Shown: one piece after another, positions 45,485 through 55,968 of the stretch
Numbering within the stretch: the first letter of the stretch is position 1
Layout: every line of letters starts with the position of its first letter
From: Leisingera sp. NJS204
Lineage (GTDB): Bacteria > Pseudomonadota > Alphaproteobacteria > Rhodobacterales > Rhodobacteraceae
Assembly: GCF_004123675.1 (NCBI RefSeq)
Contig: NZ_CP035417.1
Span: forward strand, 3,029,501-3,093,500
Length of the DNA stretch: 64,000 nt
Direction: 5' to 3'
The notes under the pieces: generated by a model
Database searches by the model: none
Told to the model about the DNA's origin: nothing
What the model saw: the letters and a program-made list of their open reading frames with translations, nothing else
Position numbers and translations under genes: made by a program

Positions 45485-46603
45485 TCAGGGCAGCGGACCC
45501 GTCTTGAACAGGCGGATTTTCAAGCCGCCATGCGCCACAGGGGCACCAAAGGGCAGGAACGGCAGGTTTGCAGCCTTTGCCAGCCCGGTTTCCGAGGTGA
45601 CAATGCCGACGCGCCAGCCGGAGAACCGTTCCTTGAGTACCTGCCCCAATGCCCCATAAAGGGCAAAGAGCAGCTTTTTGTTGCCGATCCGGGCACCATA
45701 AGGCGGGTTGACGATGACCAGGCCCGGCGGGCCGTCCGGGCGCTGCAGGTCACTGACTGCGGCTTGGGCAAAACGGGTGCAATCCGCCACGCTGGCGCGG
45801 TCCGCATTGGCTGCGGCCATCTCAACTGCGCCTTCGTTGCGGTCGGAGCCGTGGAACAGCAGATCTGTTCCGCGGGCCTCACCTTGCTGTTTCAGCGCAG
45901 CCCAGGCCGCCGCATCAAAGGTGGCCAGCTGTTCAAACGCAAAGCTGCGGCTGCGGCCGGGCAGCAGGCCCTTGGCGATCTCGGCCGCCTCGATCACGAA
46001 GGTGCCGGAACCGCACATCGGGTCCACCACAGGTTCATTTCCGTCAAATCCGCATTCCCGCAGGAACATCGCCGCAAGGTTTTCGCGCATCGGCGCCTTG
46101 CCGACAGCGGATTTGTGGCCGCGCTTGTGCAGCCCCTCGCCCGAGGTATCGACGCTGAAGACGCAAAGGTTGTCCTCGATCCGCAGCTTCACCGTCAGTT
46201 CCGCATCTTTGGTGACCGGCGCGCCGAGAGTCTCGGCAATGGCCTTTTCCACCCGCTGGGCGGCGGCGCCGGCGTGGTAGATCTTGGACTTTTTGTTGGT
46301 GGACACTTCCACCTTGACCGGCACATCCGGGCGCAGCACGTCGCTCCAGGGAAACTTGCGCGACCGTTTGTCGAGCTGGGCCAAGTGGAAGGCGCGGAAT
46401 TCGCCGATCCGGGCCAGCACCCGCGCGGCGCCGCGCACCGACAGGTTGGCGCGCCAGACATCCGCCCAGCCGCCCTGCACCGTGACCCCGCCCGGCACTG
46501 CCTTGGGCGCGGCAAATCCCAGCTCCTTGGCCTCGGCCAGCAGCGCCTGTTCCAGTCCCGGCGGTGCGGTCAGGAAGATCTCAAATGTGCTTTCTTGCGT
46601 CAT
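45485..46603 (-). CDS. THUMP-domain class I SAM-dependent RNA methyltransferase (RlmL N-terminal-like)
   Basis: A 372-residue enzyme. A THUMP-containing RNA-binding region (about 40-165) precedes a Rossmann methyltransferase with VVDPMCGSGTFVIEAAEIA (SAM loop) and VIVNPPYGARIG (the NPPY motif of N-methyltransferases acting on bases). It probably makes N2-methylguanosine in 23S rRNA, as RlmL does for G2445. Length matches the single-domain RlmL/YpsC type. It is divergent from glpV. Confidence 0.86.
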   Translation of the reverse strand: MTQESTFEIFLTAPPGLEQALLAEAKELGFAAPKAVPGGVTVQGGWADVWRANLSVRGAARVLARIGEFRAFHLAQLDKRSRKFPWSDVLRPDVPVKVEVSTNKKSKIYHAGAAAQRVEKAIAETLGAPVTKDAELTVKLRIEDNLCVFSVDTSGEGLHKRGHKSAVGKAPMRENLAAMFLRECGFDGNEPVVDPMCGSGTFVIEAAEIAKGLLPGRSRSFAFEQLATFDAAAWAALKQQGEARGTDLLFHGSDRNEGAVEMAAANADRASVADCTRFAQAAVSDLQRPDGPPGLVIVNPPYGARIGNKKLLFALYGALGQVLKERFSGWRVGIVTSETGLAKAANLPFLPFGAPVAHGGLKIRLFKTGPLP

Positions 46604-46879
46604 GCCGCCTCCTTAGCTGCAAAGCCTGCACACGGCGACTGTTTTTTCCGCAACCGCATAAGCGGAAAGTACCGTGGCGTCACAACCGCTGATGCTGCAA
46701 TGCGGCATTCTTTTTACCATCTTTCCCGACCGGAGGTGGTTCAAAATTCCCTGTAAAAACTGATGCATACGCATTACTAAAAAATTAGTTTGACAAGATA
46801 TTCCAACCTATGAAAGCTCTATAGCAGTCAGGTGCAGATCACGCACAACTGGCCTTAAGCGACTTTCAGGGAGGAAAAG

Positions 46880-48613
46880 ATGCGTAAGTATCTTTTGTCC
46901 GCAGCCGCCGTTTGCGCGATGGTTGCCGGATCAAATGGCTATGCCGACGAAATGGCAGCCAAAAAATGGATTGATGAAGAATTCCAGCCGTCGGTGCTGA
47001 CCAAGGATGAACAGCTGTCTGAGATGCAGTGGTTCATTCAGGCGGCCCAGCCGTTCAGCGGCATGGAAATCAACGTGCTGTCGGAAGGTATCCCGACACA
47101 CTCCTACGAATCCGAAGTGCTGACCAAAGCCTTTGAGGAAATCACCGGCATCAAGGTGAATCACCAGATCCTGGGTGAAGGCGAGGTCGTTCAGGCCGTG
47201 CAGACCCAGATGCAGACCAAGCGGAATCTCTATGACGCCTATGTCAATGACTCCGACCTGATCGGCACCCACTCGCGTCTGCAGCTGGCCTATAACCTGA
47301 CCGACATGATGGCAGGCGACTTCAAGGACGTGACCAACCCGGATCTGGACCTGGATGACTTCATGGGCACCCAGTTCACCACTGGCCCGGACGGCGATCT
47401 GTACCAGATGCCCGACCAGCAGTTTGCGAACCTCTACTGGTTCCGCAAGGACTGGTTCGACCGCGAAGACCTGCAGGCGGCCTTCAAGGAAAAATACGGC
47501 TATGACCTGGGTGTGCCGGTCAACTGGTCGGCCTATGAGGACATCGCCGAGTTTTTCAGCGATCATGTCAAGGAAATCGACGGCACCGCGATCTATGGCC
47601 ACATGGATTACGGCAAACGCGCGCCGGACCTTGGCTGGCGGATGACCGATGCCTGGCTGTCAATGGCCGGTGCAGGATCGAAGGGTGAGCCGAACGGCGT
47701 GCCGATCGACGAATGGGGCATCCGTATGGATGAAGGCACCTGCAACCCGCAGGGTGCCAGCGTCACCCGCGGCGGTGCTGCCAACGGCCCGGCGGCTGTT
47801 TATGCGATCCGCAAATGGGACGAATGGCTGCGCAAATACGCGCCTCCGGGCGCTGCATCCTATGACTTTTACCAGTCGCTGCCGGCACTGGCACAGGGCA
47901 ACGTTGCGCAGCAGATCTTCTGGTACACCGCATTCACCGCCGACATGGTGAAGCCGCAGTCCGAAGGCAACAACACTGTCGACGCCGAGGGCACGCCGCT
48001 GTGGCGGATGGCGCCCAGCCCGCATGGCCCCTATTGGGAAGAAGGCCAGAAGGTTGGTTATCAGGACGTGGGTTCCTGGACCTTCCTGAAGTCCACCCCG
48101 GTGGACCGTGCGCAGGCGGCCTGGCTTTATGCCCAGTTCGTGGTGTCGAAAACCGTGGACGTGAAGAAATCGCATGTGGGTCTGACCTTCATCCGCGACA
48201 GTTCGATCAACCACGAAAGCTTCACCGAGCGTGCCCCCAAGCTGGGCGGCCTGGTTGAGTTCTACCGCTCGCCCGACCGTGTGGCTTGGTCGCCGACCGG
48301 CGTGAACGTGCCTGACTATCCGAAGCTGGCCCAAATCTGGTGGCAGCAGATCGGTGACGTCAACTCTGGCGCCTTCACCCCGCAGGAAGCGATGAACCGT
48401 CTGGCCGAGGAAATGGACATCACCATGGCCCGGATGCAGCGTGCGGACGAGCAGGCCAGCGTCTATGGCGGCTGCGGCCCGCGCCTGAACGAAGAGAAAG
48501 ACGCGGAGTGGTGGTATGCCAATGGCGGCGCCAAGCCGCCGCTGGAGAACGAGAAACCCGCAGGCCAGACCGTCAACTATGACGAGCTGGTGGCCCGCTG
48601 GGCGACTGAGTAA
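46880..48613 (+). CDS. glpV: glycerol ABC transporter substrate-binding protein
   Basis: A 577-residue periplasmic solute-binding protein with a signal peptide (1-22, ending NGYADE). The large size and segments such as PDQQFANLYWFRKDWFD and DYGKRAPDLGWRMTDAWLSMAGAGSKG match the GlpV/sugar-type binding proteins of the alphaproteobacterial glycerol transporter. It captures glycerol for the GlpPQ/GlpST complex. Its start has AGGGAGGAAAAG upstream. Here it precedes the ATPase genes rather than ending the operon. A hairpin separates it from glpS. Confidence 0.83.
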   Translation: MRKYLLSAAAVCAMVAGSNGYADEMAAKKWIDEEFQPSVLTKDEQLSEMQWFIQAAQPFSGMEINVLSEGIPTHSYESEVLTKAFEEITGIKVNHQILGEGEVVQAVQTQMQTKRNLYDAYVNDSDLIGTHSRLQLAYNLTDMMAGDFKDVTNPDLDLDDFMGTQFTTGPDGDLYQMPDQQFANLYWFRKDWFDREDLQAAFKEKYGYDLGVPVNWSAYEDIAEFFSDHVKEIDGTAIYGHMDYGKRAPDLGWRMTDAWLSMAGAGSKGEPNGVPIDEWGIRMDEGTCNPQGASVTRGGAANGPAAVYAIRKWDEWLRKYAPPGAASYDFYQSLPALAQGNVAQQIFWYTAFTADMVKPQSEGNNTVDAEGTPLWRMAPSPHGPYWEEGQKVGYQDVGSWTFLKSTPVDRAQAAWLYAQFVVSKTVDVKKSHVGLTFIRDSSINHESFTERAPKLGGLVEFYRSPDRVAWSPTGVNVPDYPKLAQIWWQQIGDVNSGAFTPQEAMNRLAEEMDITMARMQRADEQASVYGGCGPRLNEEKDAEWWYANGGAKPPLENEKPAGQTVNYDELVARWATE

Positions 48614-48665
48614 AGCTCTCCTCCCGGTCCGGCCAGGCTCCCCATCGCCCGGCCGGGCTGAACCC

Positions 48666-48704
48666 AGGCCCCGGAGACACTTTCCCGTCTTCCGGGGCCT
48701 TCTT
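48666..48704 (+). terminator. hairpin between glpV and glpS
   Basis: AGGCCCCGGA (48666-48675) and TCCGGGGCCT (48691-48700) form a perfect 10-bp stem with a 15-nt loop, followed by TCTT. It probably acts as a partial terminator or 3' mRNA stabiliser, giving more binding protein than transporter, as is common after such genes. Confidence 0.6.
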
Positions 48705-48780
48705 CCCCAAAAGACTGCGCGCCCCTGCCCCCATTCGCACCTGGGCGCAAACAGGCCGCCTGCCAGAAAGTCAAAGCAAG

Positions 48781-49857
48781 ATGGCACTCGAACTTAAGGG
48801 TGTGACCAAGCGCGTCGGCGCGATCCAGCACATCAAGGACACCTCATTGGTGCTGGAACCCGGTCATTTTAACGTTCTCCTCGGCGCCACCGGCTCCGGT
48901 AAGACCTCACTGATCAAACTGATGGCGGGCCTCGATCCGATGGCCAGCGGACAGGTGATAATGGACGGCGAGGATGTCAGCCGTCTTAGCACCCAGAAAC
49001 GCAACATCAGCCTGGTGCATCAGTTTTTCATCAACTACCCGCATATGACGGTGTATGAAAACATCGCCTCACCGCTGAAAGTGGCCGGGATGGCCAAGTC
49101 GGAAGTTGCCGGCCGGGTTGAGGAAGCCGCAGACATTCTGCAGCTGAAGCCGATGCTGCACCGCCGCCCGCATGAGCTGTCGGGCGGCCAGCAGCAGCGC
49201 TGCGCGCTGGCCCGCGCGATTGCCAAGGAAAGCCGCGCGGTGTTCCTGGATGAGCCGCTGGCCAACCTCGATTACAAGTTGCGAGAGGAGCTGCGCGACC
49301 AGCTGCCCGAGCTGTTTGCAGGCCGCGGCGCCGTGGTGGTCTATGCGACCTCGGAACCCGAAGAGGCGCTGCTGCTGGGCGGCAAGACCGCGCTGATGCG
49401 TGACGGCCGCGTCACCCAGTTCGGCCCCACCGCCGAGATCTACCGCAACCCCGGCAATGTCGATGCGGCGCGGGTGTTCTCCGACCCGCCGATCAACACC
49501 GCCGAGATCATCAAGCAGGGCAGCACGGCCCGCCTTGGCGCAGGCGTCACCTGGGAGCTGAGCGGTGATGCTGCGAACCTCAACGATGGCACCTATACCA
49601 TCGCAATCCGCCCGCACCACGTGCTGCCCGTCGCCAAAAACGGCGCTCAGGTGCGGCTGTCAGGCCAGGTTCAGGTGACCGAGCTTTCCGGCTCTGAAAG
49701 CTCGGCCCATTTCGACATGGGTTCCGGCCCAGCTGCCGGCAGCTGGGTATCGCTGGCCCACGGCGTTCACCCCTACCGCGTGGGTGAGTTGCACGACTTT
49801 TACATGGACCCCGCGCAGGCATATTTCTTTGCCCCCGACGGCAGCCGCGCGGCGTGA
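48781..49857 (+). CDS. glpS: glycerol ABC transporter ATP-binding protein GlpS
   Basis: A 358-residue ABC ATPase of the MalK type. Walker A is GATGSGKTS, the signature LSGGQQQR and Walker B VFLDEPLANLD; a C-terminal regulatory OB-like domain (about 240-358) follows. It pairs with the GlpT ATPase encoded immediately downstream to drive import through GlpP/GlpQ. The Walker A reads GATGSGKT rather than GPSGCGKS, as in this subfamily. Confidence 0.87.
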   Translation: MALELKGVTKRVGAIQHIKDTSLVLEPGHFNVLLGATGSGKTSLIKLMAGLDPMASGQVIMDGEDVSRLSTQKRNISLVHQFFINYPHMTVYENIASPLKVAGMAKSEVAGRVEEAADILQLKPMLHRRPHELSGGQQQRCALARAIAKESRAVFLDEPLANLDYKLREELRDQLPELFAGRGAVVVYATSEPEEALLLGGKTALMRDGRVTQFGPTAEIYRNPGNVDAARVFSDPPINTAEIIKQGSTARLGAGVTWELSGDAANLNDGTYTIAIRPHHVLPVAKNGAQVRLSGQVQVTELSGSESSAHFDMGSGPAAGSWVSLAHGVHPYRVGELHDFYMDPAQAYFFAPDGSRAA

Positions 49858-49864
49858 GGCATCA

Positions 49865-50958
<1,094 letters not shown>

Positions 50959-50959
<1 letters not shown>

Positions 50960-51822
50960 TGAAAACCGAAAACCAGAAAGCCTGGTTCTTTGTGCTGCCG
51001 GTGCTGCTGCTGGTCGCCTTTAACGCACTGATCCCGATGATGACGGTGGTCAACTACTCGGTGCAGGAAACCTTTGGCGACAACGTGTTCTTCTGGCAGG
51101 GGCTGGACTGGTTCCAGCAGATCCTGCGGTCGGACCGCTTCCATGCAGCGCTTGGCCGCCAGTTCATGTTCACCTTCCTGATCCTGATCATCGAGGTGCC
51201 GCTGGGCATCGCCATTGCCCTGTCGATGCCGCGCAGCGGCTTCTGGGTGCCCGTGTGCTTGGTGCTGATGGCGCTGCCGATGCTGATCCCGTGGAACGTG
51301 GTTGGCGCGATGTGGAACATCTTCACCCTGCCCGACATCGGCCTGCTGGGGTATTTCCTGAACCACACGCTGGGCATCAACTATGACATGACACAGGATC
51401 CCATTGCCGCCTGGGTCACCATCGTCACCATGGATGTCTGGCACTGGACCTCGCTGGTGGTGCTGCTGTCCTACGCGGGCCTGGTCTCGATCCCCGACGC
51501 CTATTACCAGGCGGCCAAGATCGACGGTGCCTCCAACTGGGCGGTGTTCCGGTTCATCCAGTTGCCGAAGATGAAAACGGTGCTGACCATCGCGATCCTG
51601 TTGCGCTTCATGGACAGTTTCAACATCTACACCGAGCCGTTCGTGCTCACTGGTGGCGGCCCCGGCAACTCCACCACGCTGTTGTCCATCGATCTGGTGA
51701 AAATTGCACTTGGCCAGTTTGATCTCGGCCCCGCAGCCGCCATGTCGCTCATCTATTTCGCAATCACGCTCCTGGTCTCCTGGCTGTTCTACACGCTGAT
51801 GACCAAGGACGATCTGAACTAA
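50959..51822 (+). CDS. glpP: glycerol ABC transporter permease GlpP
   Basis: A 287-residue permease with about six membrane segments and the cytoplasmic EAA-type loop (QAAKIDGASNWAVFRFIQLP) that contacts the ATPases. Its ATG overlaps the glpT stop (TGATG). The frame is open upstream, but the membrane topology starts here. It forms the channel with GlpQ. Confidence 0.86.
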
Positions 51823-51833
51823 AGGAGGGGAAC

Positions 51834-52631
51834 ATGCAGAAACGATCCATCGTCCCCATTATCTATATCCTGTTCCTCATGCTGCCGATCTATTGGCTGG
51901 TAGCGATGAGCTTCAAGACCACTAACGAAATCCTGTCGGGCTTCTCGCTGTTCCCGCAGACCTTCACGTTGGAGAATTACGCGACCATCTTCACCGATCC
52001 CAGCTGGTACTGGGGCTATATCAACTCGATCCTTTACGTCACGATCAACACAGGCATCTCGATCGCCGTGGCGCTGCCGGCGGCCTATGCGTTCAGCCGC
52101 TACCGGTTTTTGGGCGACAAGCAGCTGTTCTTCTGGCTCTTGACCAACCGGATGGCACCGGCGGCGGTGTTTGCCCTGCCGTTCTTCCAGCTCTACTCCG
52201 CGGTGGAGCTGTTCGATACCCACCTGGCGGTGGCGCTGGCACACTGCCTGTTCAACATCCCGCTGGCGGTCTGGATCCTTGAGGGCTTCATGGGCGGCAT
52301 TCCGAAAGAATTGGACGAAACCGCCTTTGTCGACGGCTATTCCTTCCCGCGCTTCTTTGCGACGATCTTTATCCCGTCGATCAAGGCGGGCGTGGGCGTG
52401 GCGGCGTTCTTCTGCTTCATGTTCTCCTGGGTGGAGCTGCTGCTGGCCAAAACGCTTACCGCTGTCGCCGCCAAGCCGATTGCCGCCACCATGACCAAAA
52501 CCGCGTCCTCCGCGGGCTATGAACTGGGCCTGCTGGCGGCTGCGGGAACTCTGACAATTATTCCGGGCGCCATCGTGATCTGGTTTGTCCGCAACTACAT
52601 CGCGAAGGGTTTCGCGATGGGGAGGGTGTAA
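51834..52631 (+). CDS. glpQ: glycerol ABC transporter permease GlpQ
   Basis: A 265-residue permease with six membrane segments and EAA-type loop ELDETAFVDGYSFPRFF. A strong AAAGGAGG ribosome site precedes ATG 51834. It is the partner of GlpP; its stop overlaps the next gene (TAATG). Confidence 0.86.
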   Translation: MQKRSIVPIIYILFLMLPIYWLVAMSFKTTNEILSGFSLFPQTFTLENYATIFTDPSWYWGYINSILYVTINTGISIAVALPAAYAFSRYRFLGDKQLFFWLLTNRMAPAAVFALPFFQLYSAVELFDTHLAVALAHCLFNIPLAVWILEGFMGGIPKELDETAFVDGYSFPRFFATIFIPSIKAGVGVAAFFCFMFSWVELLLAKTLTAVAAKPIAATMTKTASSAGYELGLLAAAGTLTIIPGAIVIWFVRNYIAKGFAMGRV

Positions 52632-52909
52632 TGTTTTCATGGATGGCCTGGACCTGGCCCACTGCCCTGCTGTTCATCGGTATCTTCAGCGCCATCGGCG
52701 TGCTGATCGCGGTGGAAATCCGCCACCCCGGCGGCGCGGCCCGCAAGGGTGTGCTCGGCCTTACCACCACCCGCGGCGACCGGCTGTTCATCAGCTTGCT
52801 TGGCACCTCCTATATCTTCCTGGCATGGCTGGGCCTGGTGGGAATGCCGCTCTGGTGGCCCTTGGGACTGGCAATCGCCTGGGGCGTCTTCTGCTTCTGG
52901 AAGGTCTGA
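52631..52909 (+). CDS. DUF2160 small membrane protein of the glycerol transporter operon
   Basis: A 92-residue protein with two to three hydrophobic segments (about 5-25, 55-75 and 75-92). The sequence TTRGDRLFISLLGTSYIFLAW is characteristic of the DUF2160 family that accompanies glycerol/sugar ABC permeases (sometimes called GlpU). It overlaps glpQ by 1 bp and ends the operon. Its role in transport is not established. Confidence 0.8.
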   Translation: MFSWMAWTWPTALLFIGIFSAIGVLIAVEIRHPGGAARKGVLGLTTTRGDRLFISLLGTSYIFLAWLGLVGMPLWWPLGLAIAWGVFCFWKV

Positions 52910-53233
52910 CTGCCCCGCGGGTCAGTTCCGGTACTGCCCCTGCGGGTCAAGGGGGCCAAAGGCCCCGCCGCAGGCGGCTTGCCCTTGACGCGCGAAACCA
53001 AACACAATCGGAACAGGCCTTGAAGGCAAACCTGCCCTTCAAGGCCTTCTCAGCCAAAACACCAACGGACACGCCAAGCCCCGCCCCCAAGGCCGGCGCG
53101 TCACGTCTCAACACTCAGAATAAGAGCGCGCGGAAGCGCTCAATTTGACACCTTAGGCCCCAGCCGCCGCACGCCTCCTAAAAAAATAGTTTTCACCAGC
53201 CTCCCCTTCCCCTAGCATGACTGGAACCATCAA
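52910..53233. other. 324-bp intergenic region with strong hairpins
   Basis: After the glycerol operon, CCTGCGG/CCGCAGG (52939-52945/52967-52973) encloses GGGGCC-AAA-GGCCCC (52952-52966). A second perfect 12-bp stem follows at 53015-53026/53036-53047 (AGGCCTTGAAGG and its complement, 9-nt loop). Neither has a T-run. TTGACA occurs at 53145-53150. No gene is recognised; a structured 3' end or small RNA is possible. Confidence 0.5.
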
Positions 53234-53650
53234 ATGAGCCGGACAGCCGAGGCAATGCGCAAGAAACACGACAATTCCCTGCTCACCGAAGTGGAGCTGG
53301 AATTCATGACCGCCGTCTGGGACATGGGCGGCGGCACCGTGCGCGATATCCTGGCCAAGCTGAACCAGGTACAGGAACGCGCCTATACCTCGGTGGCCAC
53401 GGTTCTTAAAATCATGGAGCAAAAGGGCTTCCTGACCAGCGAGCGCAAGGACCGCTCTTTGGTTTACCGCCCCGTCGTTCCCAAGGCAGAGTATCAGAAA
53501 ACATCTCTGAAAAACCTTTCGAGCAAGCTTTTCAACGGCGCGCCCGCCGCCCTGGTGGCGCGGCTGGTCGATGATGAGGATGTGACCGACGAGATGCTCG
53601 AGGAGATGCGGGCGCTCTTGGAGGAAAGGCTGGGGGACAATGCCAACTGA
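53234..53650 (+). CDS. BlaI/MecI/CopY family transcriptional repressor
   Basis: 138 residues with a winged helix (about 15-85; LTEVELEFMTAVWDMGGGTVRDIL, TSVATVLKIMEQKGFL) and a C-terminal dimerisation helix region ending in acidic, leucine-rich sequence, the standard BlaI layout. In BlaI-BlaR1 systems the partner metallopeptidase inactivates the repressor after ligand sensing. It overlaps the M56 gene by 11 bp. No beta-lactamase gene is in the window, so the target is unknown. Confidence 0.87.
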   Translation: MSRTAEAMRKKHDNSLLTEVELEFMTAVWDMGGGTVRDILAKLNQVQERAYTSVATVLKIMEQKGFLTSERKDRSLVYRPVVPKAEYQKTSLKNLSSKLFNGAPAALVARLVDDEDVTDEMLEEMRALLEERLGDNAN

Positions 53651-54782
53651 TGCTCTGCTGAATGCCTATTTTGACCTGAATATCCTGCTGCTGGCAGGGG
53701 TTGCGTTGTGGTTCTTAGCCCGCAAGCTGCTGGCGCGCAGCAAACTTGGCCGCGCTTACCGGCCGCAATTGCGGTTGCTGAACGGGATGACGGTGCTGCT
53801 GGCGGCGACGCCATTGCTGATCATTGCCTTCACGCATTTCGTCACCCCCCATCCGCCGAATTTCTCCGACATGCTGGTCTCGCAATACTTGCAGGGCAAT
53901 GTCAGCATGAGCGCAGGCACGTTTGAGACGCTTCTGGGCTTGCGTGAGGATGCCATGCGCGGCCTCACCAGTCTGCAGCCGTTTTGGGCCCAGGCCCTGT
54001 CCGCCGCGTTTGCCGCCGGAGCGCTGTTCTGTCTCGCCCATGTGGCTGTTTCCATCTTCCGCCTGCGCCAGAACCTGGGCTGCGCCTTTGTCTGGAAACG
54101 GATCGGCCGGGTGCAGCTGATGGTCTCTGACACCGTCCGTGTTGCCTATTCCACCCGCGGGCTGTTTTGCCGCTATGTGGTGCTGCCTTCGGCTCTGCTG
54201 AGCGATCCGCGCGATCTGCGCCTGACCGTTGCGCATGAGCTGCAGCACTTCCGCCAGCGGGATATCGAATGTGAATTCCTGCTGGAGATGCTGCGCCCGC
54301 TGCTGTTCTGGAATCCGGCGTTTTATCTGTGGCGGCACGAGGTGCGGCTGCTGCGCGAGTTTGCCTGCGATCAGGCGCTGATGGCGCGGCCCCGGTTTGA
54401 AGTTCGTGCTTATTGCGAGTGCCTGATCCGCGCCTGCGCCCATGCCGCCCGCGGCCCGGCCTTGTTTACCCGCCGCAGCCCGGCGGTGGCCCTGGTCGAC
54501 CGCCGCGAAACCCGCCGCGGCGCCTCGCTGCAACGCCGTATCATTGCGGTTACTGCCGCTCAGCCGCAGGGGCAAAACTCGCTGGGCTGGGGCCTGGTGT
54601 ACCTGACCATGGCCGGGGCGGTGCTGGCCACGGCCATGCTGCTGCAGCGGCCCAGCGACTGGAGCCATGACCGCATCATGCTGTCGACCATCGTCAACCT
54701 GGAACGCATGGCCAGCCGTAACACGTCACCTGCACTTGCCGTCAGCGCGCTGAACGGCGGTTTTGCTGTCCCCGCCCAGTAG
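53640..54782 (+). CDS. M56 family (BlaR1-like) membrane metallopeptidase
   Basis: A 380-residue membrane protein with about four hydrophobic segments. The zinc motif is HELQHFRQRDIE (HExxH), with the downstream HEVRLLREFACDQ supplying the third ligand, as in BlaR1/MecR1 peptidases. There is no C-terminal penicillin-sensor domain, so the signal is not read by a beta-lactam-binding module. It is translationally coupled to the BlaI-type repressor upstream. Confidence 0.85.
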   Translation: MPTDALLNAYFDLNILLLAGVALWFLARKLLARSKLGRAYRPQLRLLNGMTVLLAATPLLIIAFTHFVTPHPPNFSDMLVSQYLQGNVSMSAGTFETLLGLREDAMRGLTSLQPFWAQALSAAFAAGALFCLAHVAVSIFRLRQNLGCAFVWKRIGRVQLMVSDTVRVAYSTRGLFCRYVVLPSALLSDPRDLRLTVAHELQHFRQRDIECEFLLEMLRPLLFWNPAFYLWRHEVRLLREFACDQALMARPRFEVRAYCECLIRACAHAARGPALFTRRSPAVALVDRRETRRGASLQRRIIAVTAAQPQGQNSLGWGLVYLTMAGAVLATAMLLQRPSDWSHDRIMLSTIVNLERMASRNTSPALAVSALNGGFAVPAQ

Positions 54783-55185
54783 GCAGCCGGTTTCAGGTAC
54801 CGGCCGGTACAGTCGCCCAGTTTTTCTGAAATGCACCGCCTGGTCGGCCATTAGTGACCGGCAACGGCTGCTTGGCGCCCCCGTCTCCCGGACAGGGCAC
54901 GGCAGTTCCCCGCTCTTAGATTTCAAGACGCGAACAGGTATCGCAGCCGGCACAGGCAGATTTCTGCAGGACCGGCTGCGGCGCTTGAGCGGAGAAAGGA
55001 CCAGGAAGAATCCAGGGCGGCAAAGCGCCTAGGAGACAGGCCGGTTCTGGCAGTCCGGCGCCGGAAATTGCGCCTATGGCTCAAGGGGATAGAACCTGGC
55101 TCTGCGGCAGCCTAGCTCTATGCCACGGCACACGGAACACCGTGGCCGCTGGTAACGATCCAAACAAATAAATGGAGTGTCTCAC
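54783..55185. other. 403-bp intergenic region
   Basis: It contains the perfect palindrome GTACCGGCCGGTAC (54797-54810) 14 bp after the M56 stop, and GGAG near 55174 as the EF-hand gene's ribosome site. Weak short frames on both strands show no protein-like features. No RNA gene is recognised. Confidence 0.5.
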
Positions 55186-55434
55186 ATGAAAAAATTCGCA
55201 CTGACCGCCGCCGCCTTTGCTGTTCTGACCGCTGCGCCGCTGGCCGCAATGGAATCCATCACCGAGGCCGACGTGGACGGTAACGGCACCTATTCGCTGG
55301 AAGAGCTGCAGGTGGCCTTTCCTGATCTGACTGCAGAAACCTTTGCCACCATTGACGCCAATGCCGATGGCGAGGCTGACCTGGCCGAGGTGAAGGCAGC
55401 GGCGGATGCCGGCCTGCTGGCAGCGGCCGGCTGA
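55186..55434 (+). CDS. small exported EF-hand protein
   Basis: An 82-residue protein with signal peptide MKKFALTAAAFAVLTAAPLAA and two EF-hand-like calcium loops, DVDGNGTYSLEEL (about 29-41) and DANADGEADLAEV (about 57-69). Each loop keeps the alternating Asp/Asn ligands and terminal Glu. Likely a periplasmic Ca2+-binding protein. A strong terminator follows. Confidence 0.82.
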   Translation: MKKFALTAAAFAVLTAAPLAAMESITEADVDGNGTYSLEELQVAFPDLTAETFATIDANADGEADLAEVKAAADAGLLAAAG

Positions 55435-55513
55435 ACCCGCGGCAAGGCGGCTCTCCCCCCGAAACCGGGCCGCCTTGCCACATTGTGTCTCCCCCACTGT
55501 TAAATGGTGCCAC

Positions 55514-55537
55514 GGCCCCGCGTTGCGGGGCCTTTTT
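55514..55537 (+). terminator. intrinsic terminator of the EF-hand gene
   Basis: GGCCCCGC (55514-55521) and GCGGGGCC (55525-55532) form an 8-bp stem with a GTT loop, followed by TTTTT. Confidence 0.85.
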
Positions 55538-55554
55538 ACGTGTGATGATGCTGC

Positions 55555-55779
55555 TTAGCCTTTGTCTGCCTGTTGCATCAGCCGGGCGATGTGACGGGCG
55601 AAGATATATGTGGCGGGCAGGCCCAGAAGCAGACCCCATGCGACCGATTCATAGGGGGTCAGCACCCGCCAACCGATCCAGCTGCCAATCAGCGAGGCAA
55701 AGAAGATATTGACCGCGGCAGCCCCCGCCCCGAACGGGTAGAGCGCCGCCAGCAGCCGCCAGGAGGGCTGCGGTGTCAT
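55555..55779 (-). CDS. small membrane protein at the end of the nor operon (nnrU position)
   Basis: A 74-residue protein with two hydrophobic segments (about 8-35 and 43-62). It is the last gene of norCBQD-x-y and overlaps the previous small gene by 4 bp. In Rhodobacter sphaeroides the nor operon is described as norCBQDnnrTU with two short membrane genes in this place; equivalence is inferred from position and size, not from sequence identity I can verify. Confidence 0.6.
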   Translation of the reverse strand: MTPQPSWRLLAALYPFGAGAAAVNIFFASLIGSWIGWRVLTPYESVAWGLLLGLPATYIFARHIARLMQQADKG

Positions 55780-55967
55780 CGCCGGCTCACCAGGTACTGG
55801 ACAAACCCCAGGCTGATGATCAGCGCGATGGAGCCCACCAGGAACCAGAACTCCGCGGTTTCGGTCTGCGGCTGCGGGATCGGGCGCTCGAATGCGGCGG
55901 CAATGGCGCTGGAGGGGGCCAGCAAGGGCAGGCAGAGGGAAAGAGTAGGGGCGAGGATGCGTTTCAT
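55776..55967 (-). CDS. small membrane protein after norD (nnrT position)
   Basis: 63 residues: a signal-like N-terminus (MKRILAPTLSLCLPLLAPSSAIAA) and one further membrane segment (about 41-60). The ATG at 55967 is 1 bp past the norD stop and its end overlaps the next small gene. It corresponds by position to nnrT of the R. sphaeroides operon. Function unknown; probably helps NO reductase assembly. Confidence 0.6.
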   Translation of the reverse strand: MKRILAPTLSLCLPLLAPSSAIAAAFERPIPQPQTETAEFWFLVGSIALIISLGFVQYLVSRR

Positions 55968-55968
55968 C

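Noticed and set aside
45530-46756. A 408-residue open frame antisense to the RNA methyltransferase
   Set aside because: No protein-like features; THUMP and NPPY motifs are on the minus strand.
46790-46823. TTGACA (46790) and TATAGC (46820) as the glpV promoter
   Set aside because: The spacing is 24 bp, too long for a normal promoter; left unassigned.
54763-55032. An 89-residue open frame after the M56 gene
   Set aside because: Overlaps the M56 gene end, no ribosome site and random-like composition.
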